Position numbers and translations under genes: made by a program. A stretch of 42,808 nt of DNA from a bacterium (lineage in GTDB: Bacteria; UBP13; UBA5359): NCBI GenBank assembly GCA_028685295.1, contig JAQUEL010000006.1, positions 1 to 42,808 of the forward strand, given 5' to 3'. How positions within the stretch are numbered: the first letter of the stretch is position 1; each line of letters begins with the position of its first letter. Below are positions 25,338-33,988 of the stretch, piece by piece. The notes below the pieces were generated by a model. It saw only the letters and a program-made list of their open reading frames with translations, was not told the DNA's origin and did no database searches.

Positions 25338-26222
25338 CTATGTCCCCCGTCCCAGATAATTTAAAAGCGATTGCTTCATTATCTTTGCAGGAGCCTCCTT
25401 GTTAAGCCATATCCTCATGGATTCAGCTCCCTGGTAAACCAGCATGCCCAGGCCATCCATAACTATGGCCCCTTTTTCAGCAGCTTTACACAGCAATACT
25501 GTAGGAGAAGGTGCATATATCAGATCATATACCAGCATACCTCTCTCTATTATATCATAACCGCAAGCATTCAGAGGTGATGAATTATCACCTAATCCCA
25601 CAGACGTCGCATTAATAAGACCATCGATACAGCCGGTCAGAATATTAATATCTCTCAGAGAGAGAGAATGCAGACGTCCTCCGGCAACGGCTTCAAAATC
25701 AAGGCATACTTCCTCAGCTCTGGAAACCGTACGATTGATCAGATAAACCTTATCGGCTCCGCCGATAAGCAAAGCATATACAACGGCCCTGGCAGCTCCC
25801 CCGGCTCCCAAAACGACATATCGCTCACCCGATACAGCGCGGCCGGCATCTTCCTTCAGCGCCCGCAATATTCCCGGCACATCGGTATTATGGCCTATCA
25901 TTCTGCCGTCATTAACGGCTATAGTATTGACAGCACCGACGGCAGCGGCGGTAATCGACAGCTCATTCATAAAAGAAAGAGCCTTTTCCTTATGCGGTAT
26001 AGTGAGATTGATCCCGGATACGCCTGATCGAAAGAGTCCCTCAATCGCCCGGAGAAGAAATTCCGGCTTGACATCAAAGGCCATATATCTGGCATCCGCA
26101 CCGACATAAGAAAGTGCCGCATTCTGCATTACAGGTGAAAGGGAATGCGACACAGGACATCCCAACAGAGCAAACAGTTTTGTCTTGCCGGTTATTACCT
26201 CTTTCATATCCCTTCGCACCAT
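25338..26222 (-). CDS. aroE: Shikimate dehydrogenase (NADP)
   Basis: The enzyme reduces 3-dehydroshikimate to shikimate. The substrate-binding motif is VSHSLSPVMQNAAL, with the catalytic lysine in NLTIPHKE. The nucleotide-binding motif is VLGAGGAARAVVYAL, followed by INRTVSRAEE, whose Asn-Arg-Thr suits NADPH. The C-terminal YQGAESMRIWL is typical. An internal ATG (Met6, 26207) is a possible alternative start. It lies just upstream of pilB, as in several Firmicutes where aro and pil genes are interleaved. Confidence 0.95.
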   Translation of the reverse strand: MVRRDMKEVITGKTKLFALLGCPVSHSLSPVMQNAALSYVGADARYMAFDVKPEFLLRAIEGLFRSGVSGINLTIPHKEKALSFMNELSITAAAVGAVNTIAVNDGRMIGHNTDVPGILRALKEDAGRAVSGERYVVLGAGGAARAVVYALLIGGADKVYLINRTVSRAEEVCLDFEAVAGGRLHSLSLRDINILTGCIDGLINATSVGLGDNSSPLNACGYDIIERGMLVYDLIYAPSPTVLLCKAAEKGAIVMDGLGMLVYQGAESMRIWLNKEAPAKIMKQSLLNYLGRGT

Positions 26223-26259
26223 GTTCGATATGCTAATAATAAATTCAACGCAACTCTCC

Positions 26260-26811
26260 CTATTCCTCCATCGGCAGTTTTGTAAATAGTACCAGTCGAC
26301 CTGCCGCAGCCAGATGGTTCATTATTCTCTTCTCTATAATACGCATAAAACGCGTAGCAACAAAATCTCTCTCACTTAGAGGTGATACCAGTATGGTATG
26401 AAGCCCAAGACGATTGCCTCCCAGGATATCGGTAAAGAGCTGATCCCCTACAACGGCTGTATTATCCGTTTCTGTTCCGAGAATACGCATTGCTTTGAGA
26501 AAAGAAGGCCTGAAAGGTTTTGCCGATCTGCAGAGCATAGGTATGGAGAGATCATCGGCAATGGCCTGTACCCTTTCGATATTACTGCTATTGGAAGCTA
26601 TGCAGATCCTGATTTGCGCTTCTTTGAGCAAAGAGATCCATTCTCTTACACTCTCTCTCAGAAAGTTATCGTTCCAGATTACAATAGTATTATCCAGATC
26701 GATAATAACGCCTTTAATACCCCTGGCGAGTAGCAAACACGGAGTTATTGTTTCAACCCTAGGGTGATAATCATCAGGGGTTAAAAAATCAATAATTCGT
26801 CTTTTCAGCAT
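26260..26811 (-). CDS. yqeG: YqeG-family HAD (class IIIA) phosphatase
   Basis: A 183-residue HAD hydrolase with the nucleophile motif IIDLDNTIVIWND, a threonine/serine-type second motif (ICIASNSSN) and the acidic third motif VGDQLFTDILGGNRLG. The YqeG branch in Firmicutes is related to mitochondrial phosphatidylglycerophosphate phosphatase, so that is a plausible activity, but it is not proved by the sequence. The start overlaps the mltG stop (TAATG) with GAGGTG 7 bases upstream, so it is translationally coupled. Confidence 0.9.
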   Translation of the reverse strand: MLKRRIIDFLTPDDYHPRVETITPCLLLARGIKGVIIDLDNTIVIWNDNFLRESVREWISLLKEAQIRICIASNSSNIERVQAIADDLSIPMLCRSAKPFRPSFLKAMRILGTETDNTAVVGDQLFTDILGGNRLGLHTILVSPLSERDFVATRFMRIIEKRIMNHLAAAGRLVLFTKLPMEE

Positions 26812-27788
26812 TAACGGGCACCTCTTCTGATCCTGGATATGGCTTCAAGATGTTCCTGATAGGTGCGACTGAATACATGGCGTCCCCCGGACCCGGCGAC
26901 ATAAAAGAAATAATCGGTTTTAGCAGGCTGCAAAGCAGCCTTTAAGCTAGCCAGGCCGGGATTAGCTATTGGACCGGGAGGTAATCCGGCATTCCGATAG
27001 GTATTGTAAGGTGAATCTATTTTCAAATCCGTATAAAGCACTCTCTCTTTATGTTCAGGCATAATATATTGCACGGTGGCATCACATTCCAACCTCATAC
27101 CCATCGATAAACGGTTATATATCACTGAAGCAATCACTCTTCTGTCATCCGGCACTGCGGCCTCTTTCTCAATAAGTGAAGCTATAGTAAGCAAATCATG
27201 AGGAGTCAAGCCTCTTTGGGCAGATACCCGCACCATATCAAGCGGCGCCGTTACCTCGTTAAAGCGCCTGTTCATCATACTCACTATCGCCGGTTCTTTC
27301 ATGCCGGCTGGTATCCTATAAGTATCCGGAAATAAATAGCCTTCCATGGCATAGAGCACGGCAGGCCGGGAGCGATTTCCGATGCGGGCCGCAGCCCTGA
27401 ATTGCGCTTCGTTACCAGCACCGCTCTTTTGGAGTAAGTCCGCTATTTGTGATACCGTATACCCTTCGGGAACAGTAATGATATGATAATTAACCCGACC
27501 CTCGGCAAGATATTTCAGTACCTGCCACTGATTACGGCGCCCGGAAAGATCATATTCGCCTGCCTTGATATCTCCTGCCGTGCCGGTTAACTTAATAAGC
27601 GCCCGAAAGCTTAGAGATGAAGCGATAACACCTTTTTCCTCCAATCGTACTGCCACCGCTCTAGCGGACATACCCTGATCGGCGACAAATGCAGCCGCCC
27701 GACTATTGTGAGGGGTTAAAACTACGACTAGGAAGCCTGCCGCCGATGCAAGCAGAAGCAGCAAAAAGGAAAAGAAATATTTTACCAT
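26811..27788 (-). CDS. mltG: Endolytic peptidoglycan transglycosylase MltG
   Basis: MltG cuts nascent glycan strands at the outer face of the inner membrane and ends chain elongation. A single N-terminal membrane helix (YFFSFLLLLLASAAGFLVVV) is followed by a LysM-like region (VPEGYTVSQIADLLQKSG). The YceG catalytic domain has the conserved Glu in SLIEKEA, VIYNRLSMGMRLECDATVQY and AGLPPGPIANPG. I prefer ATG 27788 because AAGGAGG lies directly upstream. A frame to 27812 adds MHAARRRA without a ribosome-binding site. The mre genes 6 kb upstream point to the same envelope role. Confidence 0.94.
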   Translation of the reverse strand: MVKYFFSFLLLLLASAAGFLVVVLTPHNSRAAAFVADQGMSARAVAVRLEEKGVIASSLSFRALIKLTGTAGDIKAGEYDLSGRRNQWQVLKYLAEGRVNYHIITVPEGYTVSQIADLLQKSGAGNEAQFRAAARIGNRSRPAVLYAMEGYLFPDTYRIPAGMKEPAIVSMMNRRFNEVTAPLDMVRVSAQRGLTPHDLLTIASLIEKEAAVPDDRRVIASVIYNRLSMGMRLECDATVQYIMPEHKERVLYTDLKIDSPYNTYRNAGLPPGPIANPGLASLKAALQPAKTDYFFYVAGSGGRHVFSRTYQEHLEAISRIRRGAR

Positions 27789-27847
27789 GGCCCTCCTTCT
27801 AGCAGCATGCATTTCAAATATTCCAGAGATCGTTTTTAAAGCTATCG

Positions 27848-28108
27848 CTACTCACCTACATCAAAAATTTCATATTCGCCTGTTTTTTCAAAGGCATCGA
27901 TGGCCTGCTGCAACTCCTCCTCCTCGAGAGGACGAAAATTATCATCTTCTACAGCATAGACGACAACATCATCCTCCTCCCCGTCTTCAGGATGCAACAG
28001 AGCATAGGTTTTATTATCAACATCGATTATATCTATGATAGTGAATTGCTCTTCGTTGCCTTCTTCATCCTCTAATACAAGCCTTTCCATTTTTTCATTT
28101 TCGGCCAT
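27848..28108 (-). CDS. DUF1292 small acidic protein (YrzB-like)
   Basis: An 86-residue, strongly acidic protein that matches the DUF1292 pattern: LEDEEGNEEQFTIIDIIDVD, then YALLHPEDGEEDDVVVYAVEDD. The family is found mainly in Firmicutes between ruvX and mltG, as here, and has no established function. GGAGGT with a 5-base spacer precedes the ATG, and the leader is very AT-rich. Its position is a marker for Firmicutes-like gene order. Confidence 0.9.
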   Translation of the reverse strand: MAENEKMERLVLEDEEGNEEQFTIIDIIDVDNKTYALLHPEDGEEDDVVVYAVEDDNFRPLEEEELQQAIDAFEKTGEYEIFDVGE

Positions 28109-28157
28109 ACCATACCTCCATTATATTTATATTATATTATTCACTTCTTTATATATG

Positions 28158-28610
28158 CTAATCAGCACTATGCTCGGGCATATTGCGCAGCCTGTCTATA
28201 AAAACCTGAAGTATCCCTGCTGCTGCTAAAGCATCTATATGCTGCCGTCGTTTCTTTCTTCTCACTCCGGCATCTATCATAACCCGTTCAGCCATTGATG
28301 TCGATAATCGCTCATCAATAGTCTCAACCGGTATATCCAGACGTTTTTTGAGCTTCTCCACAAACTGTTGTACCTTCTCAGCCTGCCTGCCTACAGTTCT
28401 ATCGAGCATCAGAGGCATGCCTACCACTACCAGACGCACATCATACATATCGGCCAGCTTCGCTATACTCTCCAGATCATTTTCCAAAAGAGCCCTATGA
28501 ATAACTTCAACCGGTTGTGCAGTCAGCATTAACTCATCGCTTACGGCTACGCCTATCCTTCTATCACCGATATCCAGGCCGAGAATACGCTTTTCTTTTT
28601 TCAAGTTCAA
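28158..28610 (-). CDS. ruvX: RuvX/YqgF RNase H-fold nuclease
   Basis: A 150-residue protein of the YqgF family, whose members act as a Holliday-junction resolvase and/or in pre-16S rRNA end processing. The RNase H-fold signature is ILGLDIGDRRIGVAVSD at the N-terminus, then VVVGMPLMLDRTVGRQAEKV and the acidic DERLSTSMAERVM. The start overlaps the alaS stop by four bases. The small ireB gene that usually lies between alaS and ruvX in Firmicutes is absent. Confidence 0.94.
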   Translation of the reverse strand: MNLKKEKRILGLDIGDRRIGVAVSDELMLTAQPVEVIHRALLENDLESIAKLADMYDVRLVVVGMPLMLDRTVGRQAEKVQQFVEKLKKRLDIPVETIDERLSTSMAERVMIDAGVRRKKRRQHIDALAAAGILQVFIDRLRNMPEHSAD

Positions 28611-31267
28611 CTCCGATGTGCCAGTAATTGCATCACTATTTCCCGGCCCTTTTCAACAGCTTCATCGATACGATCTCCATCCGGGCCGCCTGCCTGGGCC
28701 ATATCAGGTCTGCCCCCGCCACCGCCGCCGACCACTTTAGCCATCTCTTTTACTATCTTGCCGGCGTTAGCACCACGCCCCCGAGCTTCTTCGCCAATGC
28801 TGGCGACCATCTGGGCACTGCCGTCGCTAACGCTTCCCAGAATAATAACCCCATCATCAATCCGCTGCTTGAGATTGTCGACCATTGCTCTAAGGCCCAC
28901 CGCATCCGCATCTTTAAGAACGGCAGCTACAACTTTTATGCCGTCAATATTTATAGCTGAAGAGAGCAGATCGGAAATGCCCGCCAGAGCAAGGTCGGCA
29001 CGCAGACTCCTGATGGTTCGCTCCGCTTCCTTTCCACTCTCAACAAGGCTTGTTATTCTTCCCGGCAGATCCTTAGGCCCTGCTTTTAACATGGCGGATA
29101 AAGCCGTTATCACATCCACCTGTTCATTGATATAATTAAATGAATTACGTCCGGTCAATGCCTCTATACGCCTTATGCCTGAACCGATACTGCTCTCGGA
29201 AAGAATCTTGAAACAGCCCAGTTCACCGACAGACCTCACATGCGTTCCGCCGCAAAGCTCCAGACTGAAATCATCAATCCTGACCACTCTGACCCGGCCC
29301 CCGTATTTCTCACCAAAGAGCGCTATCGCCCCCATATCCCTGGCAGCGGTAAGATCGGTTACAACAGTATCCACGGGCGTGTTGAGCCAGATCTGTTCAT
29401 TGACCATAGCCTCTACGGCTGCCAGTTCCTCTTTTGAAGGAGCGGAAAAATGAGAAAAATCAAAGCGCAACCTCTCTGCGTCCACCATTGACCCTGCCTG
29501 GGCTACATGACACCCCAGAACCCGACGTAATGATGCATGCAATAAATGAGCCGCAGTATGGTTCCTGGCTATATCGGCCCTTCTGCCGGCATCAACAACA
29601 GCACGAACCTCCTTATTCGTCTCAAGAGTGCCGGAGACGACCATTACAGAATGAAAAATAACTCCGCCCGCACCCTCACGCAAGCCGTTAACTTTCGCCT
29701 CACCGCCGGGCCAATGCAGAGTTCCCGTATCGGATACCTGGCCGCCCTTCTCCACGTAAAAGGGAGTCATCGCCAGCACGATTTCAGCATCATGCCCGCT
29801 GGAAAGCTCGGACACAACGCTCCCATGCTTCAGTATGGCCTTTACCGCAGTTGCCAATTCAAGCTGTGAGTATCCGATAAACTCCGTCTTGCCCCATTCT
29901 GAAGCCAACCCGCTCTCTAATTCCTGAACCTCTGCGGTTGCTTTGCCGGAATCTGACGATAACGCTGCCATTCTGGCTTTCCTGGCTCTGACTTTCTGTT
30001 CATCCATCAGCCTTTCAAAGCCCGTGCCATCGACTATCAAGCCTCTATCCTCAGCAATCTCCCTGGTTAATTCCACCGGATAACCGTAGGTATCGTATAA
30101 CTTAAAAGCGGTCGCTCCGGATATCACGTTATCACCGGCCATACTCAAACGAGTAATTTCCTCATTTAATAGCGCCTCTCCCTGTTCGATTGTGGAACGG
30201 AAGCGTTCCTCCTCAATCGAACAGACCCTTTCAATGGTGTCCCGACGCTCGCGCAGTTCATGATAGTGTCCTCCCATATCAGCTATAATAATAGGCAATA
30301 TGCGAGATAGAAAGGGCTCGTTTATTCCAAGAGTTCGACCCGTTCTGACAGCACGTCTTATTATGCGGCGTAGCACATAGCCACGCCCTTCATTTGAGGG
30401 AATAATGCCATCCGCTATTAGAAAAGCCATTGCCCTGATATGATCAGCAATAATCCTTTTAGCTATTATGCGTTTCTGTTCCTCATTATCTTCGCCGGTT
30501 GATAGAGCATCTATGGCTTCCATCACCGGAAGAAAAAGATCCGTTTCAAAATTACTGTCTGCGCCCTGTAATACCGAAGCCAGGCGCTCCAGCCCAACAC
30601 CCGTATCTATATTCTTTCGAGGCAACGGTGATAAATCACCGTTCTCATCCCGTTCATATTGCATGAAGACCAGATTCCATATTTCCAGATAACGCCCACA
30701 ATCACACTCAATATTGCATTCATCACGACCACAGCCATATTCCGGCCCTTTATCTATAAATATCTCGGAACACGGACCGCAGGGCCCGGTAGGCCCTGCC
30801 GCCCAGAAATTACTCTCATCTCCCAGACGATATATTCTATTATCGGGAACGCCTATCTCTTTATGCCAGATATCGTAACTCTCTTCATCATCCTTGTAAA
30901 TCCCTATATGTGCCTTCTCCGCCGGCAGTTCCAGCCTCTTAAAGAGAAACTCCCAGGCCCATGAGATGGCTTCTCGCTTGTAATAATCACCGAAAGAAAA
31001 GTTGCCGAGCATTTCAAAAAAGGTGTGATGCCGTGCAGTATACCCCACTCTATCTATATCATTGGTTCTGATACATTTTTGAGCAGTGGTAGCTCTGCTA
31101 AAAACCGGTTCCTGCTTTCCCTGAAATATAGGCTTAAACGGCACCATGCCGGCGATAGTAAATAACAGTGTCTGATCATCCGGTATTAAGGAAGCACTGG
31201 GCAGCTCCTTATGCTGCTTTTCCTTAAAAAAATCCAGAAACGCTCTTCTGATCTCATTGGATGTCAT
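28607..31267 (-). CDS. alaS: Alanyl-tRNA synthetase
   Basis: This 886-residue class II synthetase is full length. The catalytic domain begins EIRRAFLDFFKEKQHKELPS, with motif 2 near RTNDIDRVGYTARHHTFFEM and the GVGLERL segment. The editing domain has the zinc-site pieces HTAAHLLHASLR and LCGGTHVRSVGELGCF. The C-Ala/DHHA1 domain ends with GRPDMAQAGG. A T-box leader, common upstream of synthetase genes in Firmicutes, is not apparent in the 100-base gap to the sigma-factor gene. That gap holds a hairpin at 31323-31352. Confidence 0.98.
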   Translation of the reverse strand: MTSNEIRRAFLDFFKEKQHKELPSASLIPDDQTLLFTIAGMVPFKPIFQGKQEPVFSRATTAQKCIRTNDIDRVGYTARHHTFFEMLGNFSFGDYYKREAISWAWEFLFKRLELPAEKAHIGIYKDDEESYDIWHKEIGVPDNRIYRLGDESNFWAAGPTGPCGPCSEIFIDKGPEYGCGRDECNIECDCGRYLEIWNLVFMQYERDENGDLSPLPRKNIDTGVGLERLASVLQGADSNFETDLFLPVMEAIDALSTGEDNEEQKRIIAKRIIADHIRAMAFLIADGIIPSNEGRGYVLRRIIRRAVRTGRTLGINEPFLSRILPIIIADMGGHYHELRERRDTIERVCSIEEERFRSTIEQGEALLNEEITRLSMAGDNVISGATAFKLYDTYGYPVELTREIAEDRGLIVDGTGFERLMDEQKVRARKARMAALSSDSGKATAEVQELESGLASEWGKTEFIGYSQLELATAVKAILKHGSVVSELSSGHDAEIVLAMTPFYVEKGGQVSDTGTLHWPGGEAKVNGLREGAGGVIFHSVMVVSGTLETNKEVRAVVDAGRRADIARNHTAAHLLHASLRRVLGCHVAQAGSMVDAERLRFDFSHFSAPSKEELAAVEAMVNEQIWLNTPVDTVVTDLTAARDMGAIALFGEKYGGRVRVVRIDDFSLELCGGTHVRSVGELGCFKILSESSIGSGIRRIEALTGRNSFNYINEQVDVITALSAMLKAGPKDLPGRITSLVESGKEAERTIRSLRADLALAGISDLLSSAINIDGIKVVAAVLKDADAVGLRAMVDNLKQRIDDGVIILGSVSDGSAQMVASIGEEARGRGANAGKIVKEMAKVVGGGGGGRPDMAQAGGPDGDRIDEAVEKGREIVMQLLAHRS

Positions 31268-31322
31268 GATTAGCCCCCGTAAAACTACTCAAGCAGAGAG
31301 AAATCCGGCTTTCAACCTTTGC

Positions 31323-31352
31323 CTACCTGAACAATAGTAACTATTCAGGTAG
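31323..31352 (-). terminator. Hairpin between sigma factor gene and alaS
   Basis: Arms CTACCTGAA and TTCAGGTAG pair over 9 bp around a 12-base loop, 16 bases after the sigma-factor stop. The minus-strand sequence that follows (ACAAAGG-like, purine-rich) has no U-run, so intrinsic termination would be weak. It most likely marks the end of the rsbV-rsbW-sigma message and leaves about 55 bases for an alaS promoter. Confidence 0.4.
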
Positions 31353-31368
31353 TCTACTTCACAAAGGT

Positions 31369-32157
31369 CTATACGTCAATATCCACATCGTCAAGATTGA
31401 GGCGCAGCTTATCAAGGGCCTTATGCTGTATTCTGGATACATGCATCTGTGACATTCCCAAACGTTTGGCTATTTCAATCTGTGAGAGGTTCTCATAAAA
31501 GCGAAGGTAAATTACTATACGTTCACGCTTGGTAAGCTCCATCATCGCTTCTTTAAGATTAGTTATATCGCCAATTCTCTCTAGTTGGGGATCCTTTTCA
31601 CCGATATAATCGAGTAGTGAAAAGCCGTTCTTCTCGCTATCGACATTTACCTCTGCTTCCAGAGAAAGGACATTATATACCTGCCCCATTTCAGCGGCTT
31701 CAAGCACCTCTTCCTCCGTAACAGAGAGCGCTTTGGCTATCTCTGCAGGTGTAGGCGAATGCCCTAATCGGCCGGCAAGCTCCTCTGATTTTCTGGAAAC
31801 CAGCATGTTAAGTTCCTGAAGGCGCCGCGGCACTTTCAGTGCCCAGCCTTTATCGCGAAAGTATCTCTTAATCTCCCCGACAATCGTAGGAGTAGCATAG
31901 GTGGAAAACTCCACTCCCCGCCCAAGATCATACCGGTCGATAGCCTTGATAAGGCCTATCGTTCCTACTTGCACCAAATCCTCAAGTGCCTCGCCTCTAT
32001 AGGCAAACTTCTTAGCCAGAAAATGCACAAGATTAAGAAATAAAAGTATGAGGCGGTCTCTAAGCTCATTGTCGCCGGTTGTCTTGTAAGCGATAAACAG
32101 CTCTCGGATCGCCTCTTTATCCTCAGTCTGATAATCCTCTTTACCAGTCGACGCCAT
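31369..32157 (-). CDS. SigB/SigF-type alternative sigma factor
   Basis: A 262-residue group 3 sigma factor. Region 2 has FLAKKFAYRGEALEDLVQVG, IGLIKAIDRYDLGRGVEFSTYATPTI and VGEIKRYFRDKGWALKVPRRLQ. Region 3 follows (LGHSPTPAEIAKALSVTEEEV). Region 4 has LTKRERIVIYLRFYENLSQIEIAKRLGMSQMHVSRI, the helix-turn-helix that binds -35. The order rsbV, rsbW, sigma is the same as in the spoIIA and sigB operons. It starts 3 bases after rsbW with GAGGTGA upstream. In Bacillus relatives the class controls stress or sporulation genes, and no spore gene is in view here. Confidence 0.95.
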   Translation of the reverse strand: MASTGKEDYQTEDKEAIRELFIAYKTTGDNELRDRLILLFLNLVHFLAKKFAYRGEALEDLVQVGTIGLIKAIDRYDLGRGVEFSTYATPTIVGEIKRYFRDKGWALKVPRRLQELNMLVSRKSEELAGRLGHSPTPAEIAKALSVTEEEVLEAAEMGQVYNVLSLEAEVNVDSEKNGFSLLDYIGEKDPQLERIGDITNLKEAMMELTKRERIVIYLRFYENLSQIEIAKRLGMSQMHVSRIQHKALDKLRLNLDDVDIDV

Positions 32158-32160
32158 CGT

Positions 32161-32586
32161 TCACCTCAACAGGTTTTTGACCATTCTGATACATTCGGTG
32201 CCATCTTCCATCTCAGCATAGCTGACGTCATCCATCAGGCTCTCGATAAGGAAGATGCCCAGGCTGCGTGCATTCGCGACATCGCCGGTCTTCACCCCCT
32301 CCTTAAACGCTCCCCTTCCGCTCCCAATGCTTATTGCCAGATGAGAATCATCAAAGATGCAGAGTATCCTTATCTCATTGGTTACGACAGCCTTGCTCTG
32401 AATAGCATGTGTACAAGCTTCGGCGACGGCTATCTTTATATCCTCGATATCCTCATAGCTGAACGAAAGGCGGCTGGCGACACCCGACACAGTTAATCTG
32501 GCGACCGCAACAAATTCAGGCCTACGCGGTATCCTTAACTCAACGTTACCTAAACCCGCACCCGCTGCACTATTATTTAATGCCAA
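32161..32586 (-). CDS. RsbW/SpoIIAB-like anti-sigma factor with degenerate ATP site
   Basis: Length, position and the motif PEFVAVARLTVSGVASRLSFSYEDIEDIKIAVAEAC identify an RsbW-family GHKL protein, which normally binds the sigma factor and phosphorylates RsbV. The N-box here reads EACTHAI: Glu56 is kept but the Mg-binding Asn is His60. The G1 box reads ISIGSGRGAF, with Gly88 where Asp binds adenine. The G2 box reads RSLGIFLIESLMDDV, with one glycine changed. I infer weak or absent kinase activity with sigma binding possibly kept. It starts at TTG 32586, overlapping rsbV by ten bases, with GGAGG upstream. Confidence 0.88.
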   Translation of the reverse strand: MALNNSAAGAGLGNVELRIPRRPEFVAVARLTVSGVASRLSFSYEDIEDIKIAVAEACTHAIQSKAVVTNEIRILCIFDDSHLAISIGSGRGAFKEGVKTGDVANARSLGIFLIESLMDDVSYAEMEDGTECIRMVKNLLR

Positions 32587-32921
32587 TCCTTTATTGCCTC
32601 CCCCACATTACTTTTAATCTCCAGTATTTTATTCAATCCGGTTATATCCAGTACCTTTTGCACTTGCTTGGTTACGCCAACAATCTTCAGATCGCCCTCT
32701 TTCTCACGAACTCTTTTCAATATGCTTATGAGCAATCCGAGTCCCGTACTATCTATATACGTTACTCCGCCAAGGTCCATAATAATGAACCGCCTTCCGG
32801 AATCTATAACTTCCGTTACCTTCTTTTTTATGGCCGGTGATGTAAATACGTCCATCTCGCCGCCGATTTCGACTACCGCAATTACCTCGTCGACACTTAT
32901 AACTTCGACCTTGATGTCCAT
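32577..32921 (-). CDS. RsbV/SpoIIAA-like anti-sigma factor antagonist (STAS)
   Basis: A 114-residue STAS protein that would free the sigma factor by binding its anti-sigma partner. The strand pattern AVVEIGGEMDVFTSPAIKKKV and the phosphorylation loop TYIDSTGLGLLISILKRV are intact, with Ser58 at the phosphorylated position. That contrasts with the altered ATP site of the kinase encoded next to it. AAGGGTGA precedes the ATG. Confidence 0.93.
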   Translation of the reverse strand: MDIKVEVISVDEVIAVVEIGGEMDVFTSPAIKKKVTEVIDSGRRFIIMDLGGVTYIDSTGLGLLISILKRVREKEGDLKIVGVTKQVQKVLDITGLNKILEIKSNVGEAIKDWH

Positions 32922-32943
32922 AACATCACCCTTTCACAGCTGC

Positions 32944-33417
32944 TTAGCTATCGCCCGCCTCTTCAGCAGAGCTCTCATTATCCTTTGCGTCCTCAGACGA
33001 CACAGCTTTTTTAACTTCTTCAGCAGCCTTCATACCGAAGTCTGCACGTTTTTCCGCCAGGATATCTTTACCCTTGGCAACCGTATCCTTCATGCGGTCC
33101 ACGGCCTTGCCCATGCCATCCTTAACCTTGCCGGATATCTCCGTAATGTCCCCTTGCAGGTGGGCAGCCTGGTCCGTTGCATTTTTCTTGACTTCAGCAG
33201 CCTTCTTCTGAAGTTCCGCTGCCTTTCCCTTAAGCTCGTCCACCTTCTCCTTCAGGGCCTCTTCAGTCCCTGCAGCCTTTTTGGCTAAATCCTCCCTGGT
33301 CTCTTTACCGGCTTTCGGCGCAAAGAGCACTCCGGTAATTCCACCGATCAACGCACCTAATGACAAAGCTGCAATAATTTTGCCCAAAACCCCTCTTTTC
33401 TCTTCCATACCGGTCAT
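32944..33417 (-). CDS. YtxH-domain membrane-anchored coiled-coil protein
   Basis: The N-terminal half matches YtxH proteins: one membrane helix (IIAALSLGALIGGITGVLFAP) followed by KAGKETREDLAKKA. After it comes a Lys/Glu/Ala-rich amphipathic stretch (LKEKVDELKGKAAELQKKAAEVKK), likely a coiled coil or LEA-like region, and an acidic tail. YtxH genes often respond to general stress in Firmicutes, which fits the adjacent rsbV-rsbW-sigma genes, but no promoter for that sigma factor can be recognised. The start is ATG 33417, since AAGGAGG lies 8 bases upstream. The frame extends to 33459 without support. Confidence 0.85.
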   Translation of the reverse strand: MTGMEEKRGVLGKIIAALSLGALIGGITGVLFAPKAGKETREDLAKKAAGTEEALKEKVDELKGKAAELQKKAAEVKKNATDQAAHLQGDITEISGKVKDGMGKAVDRMKDTVAKGKDILAEKRADFGMKAAEEVKKAVSSEDAKDNESSAEEAGDS

Positions 33418-33484
33418 CTTATTTTCCTCCTTGCCGTTTGATATGTAATTATCGATCATTTACAATCATTTATTACCTTTGTCG

Positions 33485-33988
33485 CTAACCTTCTAAGCAG
33501 ACCCCTCCTTTTCGATCAATACCGTATCGCCGCAATAAGCCTTCCATAAGTATATTAAACAAAAGGGCACAGATAATTGTCGGCAATATACCGGCCGAAA
33601 TACTTCCAACGTGCTTATGCCATATATAACCGGCAATAATCCCGCCGAGTTTCGTTATGGCATATATAGCCGATACCAATAGAGCAGGCAGAAGCTTGTG
33701 CTCAAAAAAAGCCATATCTTTTATATAGGCGGATATCATTGAAATAAGAAAGAATGAAATTATCATCAACCGGCCCGGCCCCGATAGATAAAGGGCATAC
33801 CATAGTCCTGCAAAGAGGCCCAACCATACCATATGACGTGCCTCGCATCTTATTAAGAGTATGACGACCACCGCTACGAAGATATCCGGTCGTAAAAAAC
33901 TCGGAATGAAGATGCTACCCATTATAAGTTGCATCACCACAGCAGCCAGATATATCAATTGGGCATTGATAAGCACAGCCTCCTTCAC
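33485..33988 (-). CDS. mreD: Rod shape-determining protein MreD
   Basis: A 167-residue protein with about five hydrophobic helices, typical of MreD, which bridges MreC and the elongasome in the inner membrane. Primary sequence conservation in MreD is low, so the call depends mainly on topology and on the order mreB-mreC-mreD. It overlaps mreC by four bases. No rodA or PBP2 gene follows. The operon runs instead into the YtxH gene. Confidence 0.85.
   Translation of the reverse strand: MKEAVLINAQLIYLAAVVMQLIMGSIFIPSFLRPDIFVAVVVILLIRCEARHMVWLGLFAGLWYALYLSGPGRLMIISFFLISMISAYIKDMAFFEHKLLPALLVSAIYAITKLGGIIAGYIWHKHVGSISAGILPTIICALLFNILMEGLLRRYGIDRKGGVCLEG

Noticed and set aside
31268-31368. Possible T-box riboswitch upstream of alaS
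   Set aside because: The gap is only about 100 bases and lacks the conserved T-box core and terminator/antiterminator pair.
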